Below are positions 33,965 through 44,439 of a DNA stretch of 64,000 nucleotides, piece after piece. The notes beneath the pieces were generated by a model that had not been told where the DNA came from, did no database searches, and saw nothing but the letters and a program-made list of their open reading frames with translations. The stretch is taken from contig OY759223.1 of NCBI GenBank assembly GCA_963662175.1, positions 19,631,460-19,695,459 of the forward strand, read 5' to 3'. Source of the DNA: Aradus depressus (taxonomy: Eukaryota > Arthropoda > Insecta > Hemiptera > Aradidae). Every line of letters begins with the position of its first letter. The stretch's first letter is position 1. The translations under genes were made by a program, and so were the position numbers.

Positions 33965-34642
33965 CAGTAGAACCTCTTTAAGTCGAACCTCAATAAGTCG
34001 AAAACCACCAAAACTCGAAAAAAAAGTTTTGTTCCTTTCCCTTCAAGCCCTAAAACCTCCATTACTCGAAATCTCAACCCTCTATTAGTCGAAATAATCA
34101 GTGAGTCCCTACAAGCCACTTTGGTACATATTTTCCCTCTATAACTCGAAAAAATAAATTGGACCTCTGTATCTCGTACATAGCAATGTTTTATTTTACA
34201 ACCTTTACAACTCGATTATTTGAAACTTATTACCTCTATAGCTCGAAGAAAAATAAGTTACCGACTTTAAGAATTTGCCGACAGTGTACACCATTGTTTC
34301 TTAGAAAACAATTTAGGAGTATACAATAAATAGGATTACCAATTATCTAAAGCAAAAAAAAAATACTGACTTTTTTTTAATACCTACATATACTACGTAT
34401 TTTTTATTTTAAGGATGTTTTGAAATAATGTTGATTTATAATAAATATAAATATGTTTGTTACCTCTGTAACTTGAATTTTTATTTATTTCACCTCTCTA
34501 ACTCAAAATTAGTTAGAATGAATCTAAACCTCTACAAGTCGAATCAAAATCCGCCTAAGTCGAAATCCTCCATAAGTTGAAAACTCTATAACTCGAATTT
34601 TTTGGCGTCTCCCATGATGTTCGACTTATAGAGGTTCTACTG
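33965..34642. mobile_element. pogo-B miniature element, intact ends, 678 bp
   Basis: TIRs cagtagaacctctttaagtc and complement (one mismatch), with TA duplication (33963-33964 and 34643-34644). The interior repeats the inner TIR word in one orientation: at least ten exact tcgaa sites in the context cctcNNNaa(g/c)tcgaa. No transposase frame. Confidence 0.92.
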
Positions 34643-34989
34643 TAATATGTATGTTGAAGTACATTATTCATTAACAATGAATGATCTAAGTTTCAGTGCG
34701 CTGATCAAATAATAGAAAATGTTTGAGATATCATTCTTATTATGGGCCAGGAGGAGTAATGTATGAAAGTTGGATCGGTCTATACTGACACTGAGGCAGG
34801 AAGTGGCTTCTAATGGGGGAGTAGATCGGACAGGATATTAACAGGTGGTATACGTCATCCAATTCATTTTTATTGCAGATCGTACAAAGTTCTTGGGTAT
34901 TAAGGGGTGTATACATTATTTTTGTAACTGATTTTAAATTCAATGTTGAGTTTTGACGGGAATCGGAACCGTCGTTGAATCACCAGCCA

Positions 34990-35480
34990 TAAACTTCCCC
35001 AACACGAATTTATCAAGTAAGTTTTCTCTTTCCCTGTAAAATTGATCAACTATATTGGGGTTGGTTTTTGAGTTAAGCCCCTCCCCTGACCACCCCTTCC
35101 ATAAGGCCGATTTGGCGTAAAATTAATAGGTGTCATCCTCATCTGATTCTATATTTTACTTTCACAGCTACTCCAAGTATAAAGGAAGTTATGTAACCAG
35201 TTAAAAATTTGTTGTTAAGTTTTCCATATATAAAGATAATAAAACTCCATAAGGATGACACCTGTTGATTTTCAGTCAAATGGGCCAAAGGAAAATAGGT
35301 GGGGTATTTAGCCCTAATAACAACCGATGTAATGAATGTATCAACAAAATATTTAATATGAGGAGAATTCTTGAGGACTTTTGATTTTTAGCTCAAATGA
35401 TCGTTGGCTTTTGGAGTGAGAGCAAAAACTTAGTTGATTAAATCATGTTGGAGAAGTACATAGCCAATGATTCACCTACA
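34990..35480. repeat. G-repeat pieces in both orientations
   Basis: A minus piece (aaacttccccaacacgaatt) then a plus copy from tcacagctactccaagtata to ggagaagtacatagccaatg. Confidence 0.65.
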
Positions 35481-35484
35481 AGGT

Positions 35485-35710
35485 TTTTTGAAAGCCATGC
35501 TGGTTGCCTTACTCCAAGATGAAAGTGGTTACTGAGAACACCTGCCCTGGCAAGACTATGATATTTGACCTCAATAGTGAGTTGCTCCTGGTAACAAAGC
35601 CGGGTCTTCTCCTAGATATATCCAGGCAGCTGTGGACATGGAGTGAAAGAACAGTCATCCCACAGGGGACATCTTACACAGAAACTTGTATAATAATAGT
35701 TAGTAACTAA
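35485..35710 (+). other. Unique island with a 68-codon open frame
   Basis: GC-richer than its surroundings. Plus-strand frame 35504-35710 (a translation including KTMIFDLNSELLLVTKPGLL) follows an acceptor-like tgccttactccaag. A second plus-strand frame ends early, at about 35535. I recognise no domain. It could be an exon or an unclassified retroposon piece. Confidence 0.2.
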
Positions 35711-35910
35711 CGAACTATAATAATATGTGATCATAACAAAATGTAATGAAAAATAAAATAAGAAAAATTAAACACATTTCCCGTGGAAATTGTTTGTGTA
35801 TATAGAAAAAAATTTAATTAAATATTTAATAAATATATATATATATAATATTTAATAATAATTAATATTTAATTTAATTAAATTACAAATTTTGTAATTA
35901 CTTCATTTGA

Positions 35911-36190
35911 TTTTTTTTTTTTTTTTTTTTTCGGTGCGCCTTGCATTGCAGCAACGTCACCCAGTCAACGTTCAGTCAAAGCTCGGGGATCAAGGGATTA
36001 CTGAGGGACTAGGATTAGCCATCGGCGGAACTATTGCGCCGATCGTCCCCAGCCCATCTTACATTGCCTGTTTCTGTTCCCGACAGGAGGCGACAAATCG
36101 GCAGAACATCGGGCAATCTGTTTCCGTCACCATCTGCCGTAGATCCAGTCCCAAATACGATCTTGTCACATGAATGAATTTCTTCTAAAG
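35911..36190 (-). pseudogene. Retroposed sequence with poly(A), minus strand
   Basis: On the minus strand a GC-rich stretch of about 250 bases runs into 23 A residues (T run 35911-35933). It includes a frame reading ...RSYLGLDLRQMVTETDCPMF to a stop, then about 120 bases of apparent 3' UTR. The short matching flank catttga occurs on both sides. Either a 5'-truncated LINE or a processed pseudogene; source not recognised. The 88-codon plus frame is a shadow. Confidence 0.45.
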
Positions 36191-36415
36191 TATAATACTG
36201 AGATGCCATCTAATTCTTCTACATTTGAAAAAATGTTCAATCTAATCCAAAGGTATTTTCTTATTTGTTTTAGAGGGAAAATGAATAGCATAGAATCGAT
36301 AACAAAACATTGGGTTTATTAACACTTAAGCTAGGTACATTAAAAAAATAAATTTTAAACCTAAAATTATATCAGTCTGTTTTCTGTAGTCACCTTTTAA
36401 TGGGTATATATGCTA

Positions 36416-36738
36416 CGGGTAAAGTTAGATTAACGGTTAAACCTAGGATTACCCGGGTAAACCTAGTAGTACCCGCTGCCGCTTGGTTAAAGTCCGAAAT
36501 ATAATTGAAATAGTTCACGTTTTCGATCAGATGAATGATTATCGCTGTTAGACAGCTTACAACAATGGAAATTGAGGTGTGGTCGAGCTAATTAATAAGT
36601 ACCTAATCTTTATAGTGGAACATACGTCCACTAATGGCCTTGTCATTATTAGTATACCCAACTTTAACCAAGCGGCAGCGGGTACTACTAGGTTTACCCG
36701 GGTAATCCTAGGTTTAACCGTTAATCTAACTTTACCCG
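36416..36738. mobile_element. 323-bp miniature element with 78-bp TIRs
   Basis: Arms 36416-36493 and 36661-36738 are complements at essentially every base, starting cgggtaaagttagattaacg. Each arm contains tandem near-palindromes (acctaggattacccgggtaa). No clear target duplication and no coding. Superfamily undetermined. Confidence 0.9.
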
Positions 36739-36829
36739 AAACATATATAATAAAAAAAAAAACAGTACTTTTTTTTGTATCTCACTCACAACTGTTCCTC
36801 TATGTATCTTCTAAAGCTTTCCCTTCCTT

Positions 36830-37185
36830 ATATTGTATACACTCGACACGAAATTTTAATGTGAATTCAGAACACTCCAACGAAAACACCTATCGTTTTT
36901 CAGCCAAATCGACCGAAGGGAAGGGGAGATTAGGGAGGCTTAACATACATCTCTGATAACTGCCGATAGAAGGAATGTATTAACACTGTATGCAATGAAT
37001 GTACCGATGTCAATTTTCAGTGATATCGGCTGAAGGGAAGCGAGATCAGGGGAAGGGGCTCAATTAAAAAACCTTAATAACTGCGAGATATAAGGTGGAC
37101 TGGTTTTGACGAGGGAGCGAAAATTTAATTGATTAATGCGTTCTGGGGAAGTACATTGCCGGTGATTCACCGACAAATTTTGTTT
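36830..37185 (+). repeat. G-repeat copy
   Basis: From cgacacgaaattttaatgtg to ggggaagtacattgccggtg + attcaccgac. A (AAT)n-tailed LINE 3' fragment (minus) follows near 37345-37480. Confidence 0.7.
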
Positions 37186-37565
37186 TTTTAATTTTGCTAT
37201 ATAAGATGGGTCATTATTTTTGGAGCTCCATTTAAATATCGGAGTCTTATTTCCAATGTTAAAAACTAGATAAAGACAAAAATCAAGGTTGAAATTATCA
37301 TATTTCCGACATTAACTAGTCCACTCGGCTAATATCTACGATAACAAGCTATTGTCGATAATAATAATAATAATATTTATTACTGTTAAACCATAACATA
37401 CGTCTTTCAATTTTTATGAAACGAAATAGCTTATAAATTATATACGTCAACCCTTATCAAATCTGTGAATATTAACACACCTAACAGGAATAATCATATT
37501 AAAAATAAAATTAATTAATAAATACAAAATATGATATTTTTATTACATTTTAAATTATAATTATT

Positions 37566-37914
37566 TTAGGTTAGGTTAGATTTTATGACTCATGCCCGGG
37601 CTTTAACTACGAGGTCATATCGCCTACTACCAGAGTGCCCTTTCGTCACTCTGGTGGACATGAGCCCGACTCTACTGTGGGAGTCCTAAATTTTGCCTAC
37701 CCTAAATTTTTATTCATCTAGGATAGGGGTCTTTAACGAGTACCTGACATTGTACAGGCTCGGGACCATCGCTTAACGTCCCATCCGAAGGACGACGTGC
37801 TTAAGTTTATTTTACCTCCCAGATAAAATAAACTGAGGGTCTCGGTCGGGTTTCGAACCCACGTTCTTGAGCTCAGAAGTCAAGCACGCATACCACTGAG
37901 CTACCGGCGCCCTC
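37566..37914 (-). repeat. SINE-A full-length copy with TTAGG-type tail (minus)
   Basis: Tail taggttaggttag at 37568, head ctaccggcgccctc at 37901-37914. Flanking duplication aattatttta. Confidence 0.93.
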
Positions 37915-38026
37915 ATAATTATTTTATATACATATATATATTTCTCTAAGGCAAGTTTTTTTTTTTTTGAGCGATTACAAGTTTTTTTTCAAATTATTTC
38001 AAATGGAATCGATTGTGCTGATAATT

Positions 38027-38308
38027 ATTTCGTTTGTGTTGCTTTTTAATAGTGTTTTTGAACATTTAAATATGCGGGGCGAACTTGACAAATTTATATT
38101 TTCAGCAATATTTTAACGCCAATCAATTGTGTTCGGTTTATTCTGTATTGTGCTGACAATGATATGTTTTGTGCTGCCTCGCAAATTGTTTTTTTTTTTT
38201 TCAAAAAATATGTCCGGCGACATATTTTGCTGAAAATCCAAATTTGAGGGGGCTAGCATCAAGTTGGCCCTCTTATTAAGTTGTTCAAAATCGCAACACA
38301 AACGAAAT
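38027..38308. mobile_element. Foldback miniature element, about 282 bp
   Basis: Perfect 16-bp ends atttcgtttgtgttgc (38027-38042; complement 38293-38308) and longer imperfect internal pairing (atattttcagcaata region against ttttgctgaaaat). No coding. Confidence 0.75.
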
Positions 38309-38509
38309 ACCTATGTAATTTGGAAAAGCTAAAATGAGACGGGGTGGCTAACTTGACTTACACGGCTCTTCTTCAGGTCACAACGAGCCAAATATAGAGA
38401 ATATATGTTTTTATATAAATAAATAACCAAATAAAAATAAAGTAACTAGTAAATAACTATTAACATTAATGATAATAATAAAAATATTGAACAAAAAGGT
38501 CGTCGGTGA

Positions 38510-39060
38510 ATCACGGCCAACGTCGTGGACAATTAATAGGTTGTCCTCATCGGGTTTCGAATTTAAATATAAAATTTCGTATCGATACATTCATTTTATC
38601 GAGAGTTATCATGTTCATATAAGTTTTCACCGGAATTTCATGTTTTCGACCCCTGATTCCCAAAATTTTCTTGTCTTAAGTCTGTGAACGCGATGAATTT
38701 CCGTTAGAATGAATATATCGACATGCAATTTTGTAACAGGGGGGTTAGGAGGGGGCTTAATACAAGAACTTCAATAACTATCGATGTAATGAATGTATCG
38801 ATATAACATTGTATATATAAATTCAAATACCCATAAGGAAGAAATCTATTAATTCTTAGCAAAATTTGGCAAAGGAAAAGGGGGGGAAACAGAGGAGGGG
38901 GCTCAATTCAAAAACTTTTATAACTGCTGATGTAATAAATGTATCGACACTAAATTTATGGAGGACTCAAAACTATCGATTAGTTTTAGAGAGAGAGAAC
39001 AAAAACTTAGTTGAATAATAGTTGTGGGGAAGTACGTTACGGTGATTCACCGATGACTTT
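38510..39060 (+). repeat. G-repeat copy
   Basis: Contains cgaatttaaatat/cgtatcgatacattc units, cgatgtaatgaatgtatcg, and the end ggggaagtacgttacggtga + ttcaccgatg. Confidence 0.7.
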
Positions 39061-39100
39061 GTTGTTATATCCTTTGTTGTTATGTATGTTCAATTTTCAG

Positions 39101-39173
39101 TGACCTCCGGATCAGTCTAATGGTGCAGGAGTGCAGGAGGCTACCTGCAGATGAGAAGAGCAGTATTGTGTGA
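39101..39173 (+). CDS. Candidate terminal coding exon, unknown gene
   Basis: A pyrimidine-rich tract ending ttcaattttcag is followed by 23 open codons and TGA. The peptide DLRISLMVQECRRLPADEKS (plus three more residues) looks like ordinary protein. The surrounding 39060-39290 is unique sequence between two G-repeat copies. No partner exon was found upstream on the plus strand. The product is not recognised; chance cannot be excluded for so short a frame. Confidence 0.3.
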
Positions 39174-39289
39174 TGCCAAGGTCATAGAACAAGATGAGAC
39201 ATGCAGCCACAGGACTGAACACGTTGACAACAGCAACCTCTACCAACATCTCTCTTCATTGGAAGACAACAATTCCATTGTTGCAACAT

Positions 39290-39395
39290 TGTTTTACTTC
39301 CGAAGCTATGCCAAGTATAGGGGAAGTTATGTAATCAATTTTGAATTTTTACCGGAACTTTATGATCTATCCCCAATAAATATCAATGTAATGAA
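39290..39395 (+). repeat. G-repeat 5' start, interrupted by a hAT element
   Basis: ttacttccgaagctatgcc, aagtataggggaagttatg and onward to atcaatgtaatgaa. The following unit continues at 46226 after the hAT element (gttatgaatgtaacgacatg). Confidence 0.7.
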
Positions 39396-39559
39396 AAGGG
39401 CTCGGATGTTAATGCAATTAAAAATTCAAAATATGTGCATAAAATATGCATTTATTTTTGATAAATATGCAGGTAAAACAAAAAAAAAATGCACAATCAA
39501 ATAAATTATTTATTATAATAAAACACAAAACTAATTAAAAAAGGTTATAAGAAAAAAGT

Positions 39560-39840
39560 TATTCATTTTTAAAATTGTTGGCAACAACATACATCCTCAA
39601 ATTTTCAAAAGTAAAACTTTGCCGATCGGATCTAAAAAAATTGTATATCTACTAAATGATCTTTCAACGTCCACTGAAGTCACCGGAGCACGTTTAAACG
39701 TCGCTAATTCGGCATATCTTCTTCCTCGATGGTTCCCTTAAGAATGTTACTAATCGTTCGTAAATTTTCAAGTCCCGAGCATGTGCTAGGCAGGTAACGT
39801 GAATCAAATTAGGGTAGAATGTTTTCAACGATATATAATA
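39560..39840 (-). pseudogene. hAT transposase C-terminal remnant
   Basis: Minus strand. Pieces in two frames: LKTFYPNLIHVTCLAHA (catalytic-core text) and, after a deletion, ...LATFKRAPVTSVDVERSFSR, the hAT C-terminal dimerisation motif, then FENLRMYVVANNFKNE to a stop. Contains an internal stop after the YTIF. It is the other end of the same gene as 45088-45796. Confidence 0.75.
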
Positions 39841-39845
39841 TAATA

Positions 39846-40173
39846 GGTTAGGTTAGGTTTTATGACTCATGCCCGGGCTTTAACTACGAGGTCATATCGC
39901 CTACTACCAGAGCGCTCTTTCGTCACTCTGGTGGACATGAGCCCGACTCTACTGTGGGAGTCCTAAATTTTGCCTACCCTAAATTTTTATTCATCTAGGG
40001 TCTTTAACGAGTACCTGACATCGTACAGGCTTAACGTCCCATCCGAAGGACGGCGTGCTTAAGTTTATTTTACCTCCCAGATAAAATAAACTAAGGGCCT
40101 CGGTCGGGCTACGAACCCACAACCTTGAGCTCAGAAGTCAAGCACGCATACCACTGAGCTACCGGCGCCCTCT
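39846..40173 (-). repeat. SINE-A copy with TTAGG-type tail (minus)
   Basis: Tail ggttaggttagg at 39846, head ctaccggcgccctct ends 40173. Perfect 12-base duplication tataatataata (39834-39845 and 40174-40185). It sits inside the hAT element. Confidence 0.94.
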
Positions 40174-40436
40174 TATAATATAATATATATATATTATATA
40201 TATATCAAGGTGTTTAAAAAAACAAAACAAGAAAACATATAAAACAGCTGTGAAACAAATGGAAGAGAGTCGAGAGTAGAGTCGTGAGCTCTGGAACGGT
40301 GCACTGTGAATTGATATGTTTTAAATATAGTGAAGTTGAACTATTAGATGAAAGTTGACTGGGGTGGAATTGAAGTGTGAAGAGTTGTCGGGGTCTGGTT
40401 TGTGTGGTAGAGGCGTCGAGAAGGTACAATTAATAA

Positions 40437-40469
<33 letters not shown>

Positions 40470-40564
40470 CATTTATTGAGAATTTTTGTACAATGTACAT
40501 TCAATTGTGCTAAAATAAAATAAAAACAAAACATCTGGCACTTGAATGAGGCCGCTGACCAGCG

Positions 40565-43258
40565 TCAGTCCTCTTGATTAAGGTCGCTATGGTGCTTCCT
40601 CTTCAGGCGACGTGCTGGTCTTGGCGGAGGCAGGTGGAGAGGGATGGCACGTAGCAGAGGATTTTGATGATTTTGCATGGTCCGCAGCAGACTGGTGTAG
40701 CAAACAGGCAGACATTTTTTCACCTCTGGGATCTCAAGATCATCGTGTATAGTTTTGTTACGGACAAACCAGGGCGCACTAGTGATTATTCTTAAGGCCC
40801 GATTCTGGAGTGTCTGTATACGTTTGATTTGAGAATCCGAGGCAGAACCCCAGATAGAGCAGCCGTAAAGCCACATGGGCCTGATGAGCATCATATAAAT
40901 GAGCCTCTTGAGATGGAGGGGGAGCTCAGAGTTCTTGAAGAGAGGTTTCAGCTGGTAAAGTCGATGTCTTAGCCTGTGAAGCAGCGAAGTGATGTGCTCG
41001 TTCCAGGTCAACTTGGTGTCCATGGTGAGACCTAGGTACCGAATTGAAGAAGTCTGTGGGACAAGAGCTCCGTTGAGGGTGAGCGGGCCTACTACTTCTG
41101 TCCGTAGATAAGTGAATGGTACCAACGCTGACTTTTGAGGATTTAAATGTATCCTCCATTTGGCACTCCAAACTTTCACCTCATCCAAGAAGTTGTGCAG
41201 TTGTACTTCAGCGAGTCTACTGGAGGTGGCCTTACTCATTACAGCAACATCGTCGGCGAATTGAGCAGTTGTTAGGCCGTTCTGCTGTGGAAAGTCGTGG
41301 GTGTATATTAGATATAAGAAGGGTCCAAGCACACTTCCCTGTGGTACTCCAGATATCATCGACTTGGACTGGGATTGGGCTCCTTGGTAGATGACAGAGA
41401 AGGTACGGTTGCTAAGATATGACTGCATTAGTCTCCAATAAGTGTCAGGCAGCAGCGGTTTCATTTTTAATAACAGTCCCTCATGCCAAACCTTATCGAA
41501 AGCTTTTTCAGTGTCAAGGAACAAGCCGAGACATATCTGCTTCGTTTCGTATGTGTCCAAGATCGTATCGACGACTCTGTGCAGCTGTTGTGGACAAGAG
41601 TGGTTCGAGCGGAATCCGAACTGTGAATTTGGAAGTAGCGGACTTAAATATTCTAATAATTTTGGTAGAAGGAGACGTTCGAAAATCTTAGAGAACAATG
41701 TCAATAAGCTAATAGGTCGGTAACTGTTAGGGTCATTACGTTTTTTTTGTGGCTTAGGAACCATAATGATATTTGCATGTTTCCATTTTTGGGGGAAATA
41801 TGTTGTTCGAAGCATGGCATTGTAGATCTGGGTAAGTAGAACTAATGGCTTCCTAGGCAGATTTTGTAGCAAGGGTTGCACTATGTGATCATACCCAGGA
41901 GTTTTCTTTGCTGAAGAACGGTCGATAACATTTTTTACTTGGCCTGGTGAGAAGTAAGAGTCGAATGGAGTCAAGAACAATGGTTGTTCCAGTTGTTCTT
42001 TCACTGTATCTAGAAAGTGATGATTGATAGTTTGATTTGGTCTAAACTGGTTAACTAGCATCTCTGAAAAGACGTCAACCTTCTCCTTCGGTGTTGTTAA
42101 CCAGTTGTTTTGATGTTTTAAAGGGGGTATTAAATGACGTTCTTTGGTAAGAAATTTGGTTTTTCTCCAGAGGGAGCCATCCCTTGTGTCCAAGGTTAAC
42201 AGATCGTTGGTGAGTGCTGTCTGCTTTAGCTCTCGGAGTGCCTTCCTGAGGTCATATGTGGCTCTGTTGTAGGACCTCTTATGGTCGGGGTGCCTGGTAC
42301 GTGCCCACAAGGTCCTTGCTGCTTTCTTCTCGTTATGGAGTTGGGTGATGTGAGCTGGGTAAAAGACTCGTTTGGTGCGTGTATAATTAGTTTGTTGATC
42401 TCCTGCTTCACTTGCCGCAAACTGAATATCTTGTGTTAGTTTACTGACTGCCACGTCAATGTCCTCCTTGGTTTTGAGAGGTATTTTAAGGTCTGTTACA
42501 TCTTGTAGAACTGCCTGATATATTTTCCAATGAAAAGGATATTTGATCAGTTTAGGTGCTATTGGAACTTGAAGGGGGCTTTGAGCAAACTCAATTCTGA
42601 CTGGAAAATGGTCAGAGCTAAGGTCATGAAGAACACTTGGCGTTGTACAAAGCCTAGATATATTACGGCCAATGAAGAAGTCCAGTATGTCAGGCGCGTG
42701 ATTTTGAGTGTGCGGATAGTGAGTAGGTTCTAGTGGATATACGACATCCAAGCGCAGCTGGTTGATAACATCATGGAGGACTCTGCCCCTCGGGTTAGTT
42801 ACCTGCGATCCCCATCGTGGATGTTTGGAGTTGAAGTCTCCTCCCAACAAGAAGTGCGTACCCATCTCATGAACCACTCCCCAGAACACAACAGGAGCGA
42901 CTGAATTGGAGGGAGCAGAATAAAACGAACCTACTTGGTAGGTGTGGTGGTTTAGCGCAAGCTGACATCGGGCTACCTGTACCTCCTCCTCTCTGATAGG
43001 AAGCAGCTCGTAGTGGAGGATTGTAGACTTGATGCAGATGACAGCACCTCCTTTACAGTGCCCAGATGGATGATCTGCTCTGTAAACCTTATAGCCTGCT
43101 ATGTGAATATGAATGCTAGGATTCAATTTAGTCTCTGTCAGTAACATTATGTCTATGTTATTGAAGTTTAGAAAATATTCCAACTCTGTATATTTATTAC
43201 TGAAACTTTGACAGTTCCAGGTGCAAATTTTAAAAGATTTCTGAGGAAGGAAAGCCAT
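40565..43258 (-). CDS. LINE-1 ORF2: APE endonuclease and reverse transcriptase
   Basis: 897 residues, intact. Endonuclease at residues 8-225: W14-N15 near the start, catalytic E42 (TETKL), GGDFNS around 139-144 with D141 and N143, and S215-D216-H217 before FPV. Reverse transcriptase at about 430-720: NSYRPISLL (511-519), FGFRSNHS (547-554), motif A LFLDTEKAFD with D582, GVPQGSVLGP (637-646), and the catalytic FADD at 667-670. The C-terminal region (about 740-860) contains RYLGLTMDTKLTW and ...SAPWFVRN. No RNase H. The protein nicks target DNA and copies the element RNA at the nick. ATG overlaps the ORF1 stop (TAATG), so translation probably depends on re-initiation after ORF1. All key residues are present, and I see no stop or frameshift. 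Confidence 0.95.
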   Translation of the reverse strand: MAFLPQKSFKICTWNCQSFSNKYTELEYFLNFNNIDIMLLTETKLNPSIHIHIAGYKVYRADHPSGHCKGGAVICIKSTILHYELLPIREEEVQVARCQLALNHHTYQVGSFYSAPSNSVAPVVFWGVVHEMGTHFLLGGDFNSKHPRWGSQVTNPRGRVLHDVINQLRLDVVYPLEPTHYPHTQNHAPDILDFFIGRNISRLCTTPSVLHDLSSDHFPVRIEFAQSPLQVPIAPKLIKYPFHWKIYQAVLQDVTDLKIPLKTKEDIDVAVSKLTQDIQFAASEAGDQQTNYTRTKRVFYPAHITQLHNEKKAARTLWARTRHPDHKRSYNRATYDLRKALRELKQTALTNDLLTLDTRDGSLWRKTKFLTKERHLIPPLKHQNNWLTTPKEKVDVFSEMLVNQFRPNQTINHHFLDTVKEQLEQPLFLTPFDSYFSPGQVKNVIDRSSAKKTPGYDHIVQPLLQNLPRKPLVLLTQIYNAMLRTTYFPQKWKHANIIMVPKPQKKRNDPNSYRPISLLTLFSKIFERLLLPKLLEYLSPLLPNSQFGFRSNHSCPQQLHRVVDTILDTYETKQICLGLFLDTEKAFDKVWHEGLLLKMKPLLPDTYWRLMQSYLSNRTFSVIYQGAQSQSKSMISGVPQGSVLGPFLYLIYTHDFPQQNGLTTAQFADDVAVMSKATSSRLAEVQLHNFLDEVKVWSAKWRIHLNPQKSALVPFTYLRTEVVGPLTLNGALVPQTSSIRYLGLTMDTKLTWNEHITSLLHRLRHRLYQLKPLFKNSELPLHLKRLIYMMLIRPMWLYGCSIWGSASDSQIKRIQTLQNRALRIITSAPWFVRNKTIHDDLEIPEVKKCLPVCYTSLLRTMQNHQNPLLRAIPLHLPPPRPARRLKRKHHSDLNQED

Positions 43259-44439
43259 TATTTTGATTTTATCAGGATTGGGAGCAGTTGCACTAACGAT
43301 TGGACTAGAGGCTGTATGATAGCTATCAGAGAATCGATTTTATTTACAAGAGTGAGCATTTCGGTGGAAGAACAGGCAGGCATTTGGTCACCTAGGCTAA
43401 AAGAATGATTTTCATGTTGGCAGCTTTGGACATTTGTTTTGGTTGCTTTAGCATAACTAATTAGAGGGCTTGTCATCTTAGTCTGAGTTACCGGAGATGC
43501 CGCGATCTCAGCAGTCGATGTGAGGCGGTTGTCAGTTTTGACAGGCATTTTATTGTAAGTGGTGCGTGGCGATGGTTTTTGGAGCTTCAGGTGAACAGGA
43601 CAACCTCTGTAATTTGCAGTATGAGAACCTTTGCAATTCACGCAAGTAGGAGGACTGGTGCTTGGCCTCGGACAATTTTCTGAGCCGTGCATTCCGTCAC
43701 ATTTGACACATCTGGCCGTTTGATGACAGAAGTTTTTACTATGCCCATATTGTTGACACCTGAGGCATTGTAAGACCGTTCGTCTTGGTCGGGGGGGTTC
43801 TATTTTGATTACCGCATAATAAAGCCGAGTTAGGTTATAAATTTCTGCGTTTTTAGCGCTCGGTCGCAAATCTAAAAAGAAAAGAGGCATAGGTACTTTG
43901 GTAACAGGATGGAAAACAGGCACCATTTGTATAGGTTCGAAACCGAGGTTACTCAGTTCAGCCATCATCAACGTGGTGTCACAGGTGGGATGCAGCCCTC
44001 TAACCACCACTCTAAAAGGCTTTTCTGATTTAAGCTGAAAAGTGTGATATTCAGCTTGATTTCCTTGCAAAAAATTGATCATTTTTCTGTAATCATCTAC
44101 AACTTCAAAATTAATTTTAACCTTATCTTCAATAGTTTTGTAAAGATAGTTGCCAAGACTTAATTCCTTAATCTGCGATATTAAGGAATTCATGTTATTA
44201 ACATTATGAATAAATATAGGAGGTGGCTTGGGTACCTTTTCAACAGATGCGTTCTGAAGGGTGCATATATTCATTGGCTCATTATCACTAGAAATACCTG
44301 CCAAGGGCGCAAATGCGTTAGATGTTGGTATAGGTTGAGATGGGACATTGGATGTTGAAATTTTTGGTTTTTTGGCTCGCCTGTCTCCCAAAGTGATCTG
44401 ATTTTCGGCGTCAGATGGATCAGATGGCTCCGTTCCCAT
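43258..44439 (-). CDS. LINE-1 ORF1: gag-like RNA-binding protein with CCHC knuckles
   Basis: 393 residues. Basic, disordered N-terminus (1-70), then an RRM-like/PRE_C2HC-type region at about 73-215 (PPPIFIHNV; FRVVVRGLHPT; LTRLYYAVIKIEP). Three zinc knuckles follow: C225-x2-C-x4-H-x4-C238, C244-x2-C-x3-H-x4-C256 and C266-x2-C-x3-H-x6-C280. This is the arrangement of Jockey and telomere-targeted (TRAS/SART) element ORF1 proteins, which bind element RNA and carry it to the nucleus. The C-terminal 110 residues have no named domain. Start ATG at 44439 follows about 220 bases of leader. The stop TAA shares one base with the ORF2 ATG. Confidence 0.93.
   Translation of the reverse strand: MGTEPSDPSDAENQITLGDRRAKKPKISTSNVPSQPIPTSNAFAPLAGISSDNEPMNICTLQNASVEKVPKPPPIFIHNVNNMNSLISQIKELSLGNYLYKTIEDKVKINFEVVDDYRKMINFLQGNQAEYHTFQLKSEKPFRVVVRGLHPTCDTTLMMAELSNLGFEPIQMVPVFHPVTKVPMPLFFLDLRPSAKNAEIYNLTRLYYAVIKIEPPRPRRTVLQCLRCQQYGHSKNFCHQTARCVKCDGMHGSENCPRPSTSPPTCVNCKGSHTANYRGCPVHLKLQKPSPRTTYNKMPVKTDNRLTSTAEIAASPVTQTKMTSPLISYAKATKTNVQSCQHENHSFSLGDQMPACSSTEMLTLVNKIDSLIAIIQPLVQSLVQLLPILIKSK

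Larger units (their letters stand above)
32761..34935 (-). mobile_element. 5'-truncated LINE (family of 13180) with a SINE and a pogo-B element inserted
   Basis: Bounded by a perfect 19-base duplication, aaattcaatgttgagtttt (32742-32760 and 34936-34954). The 3' end has (ATT)n as in the sister copy. Minus-strand coding remnant at 34740-34943 reads ...ELCTICNKNELDDVYHLLIS then CP-Y, the C-x2-C...H...C tail motif. Interrupted by SINE-A (32908-33258) and pogo-B (33965-34642); 33400-33960 is other inserted or unidentified sequence. Confidence 0.75.

Noticed and set aside
36579..36956. 125-codon plus-strand frame
   Set aside because: Starts inside the 323-bp miniature element and ends in a G-repeat; no domain.
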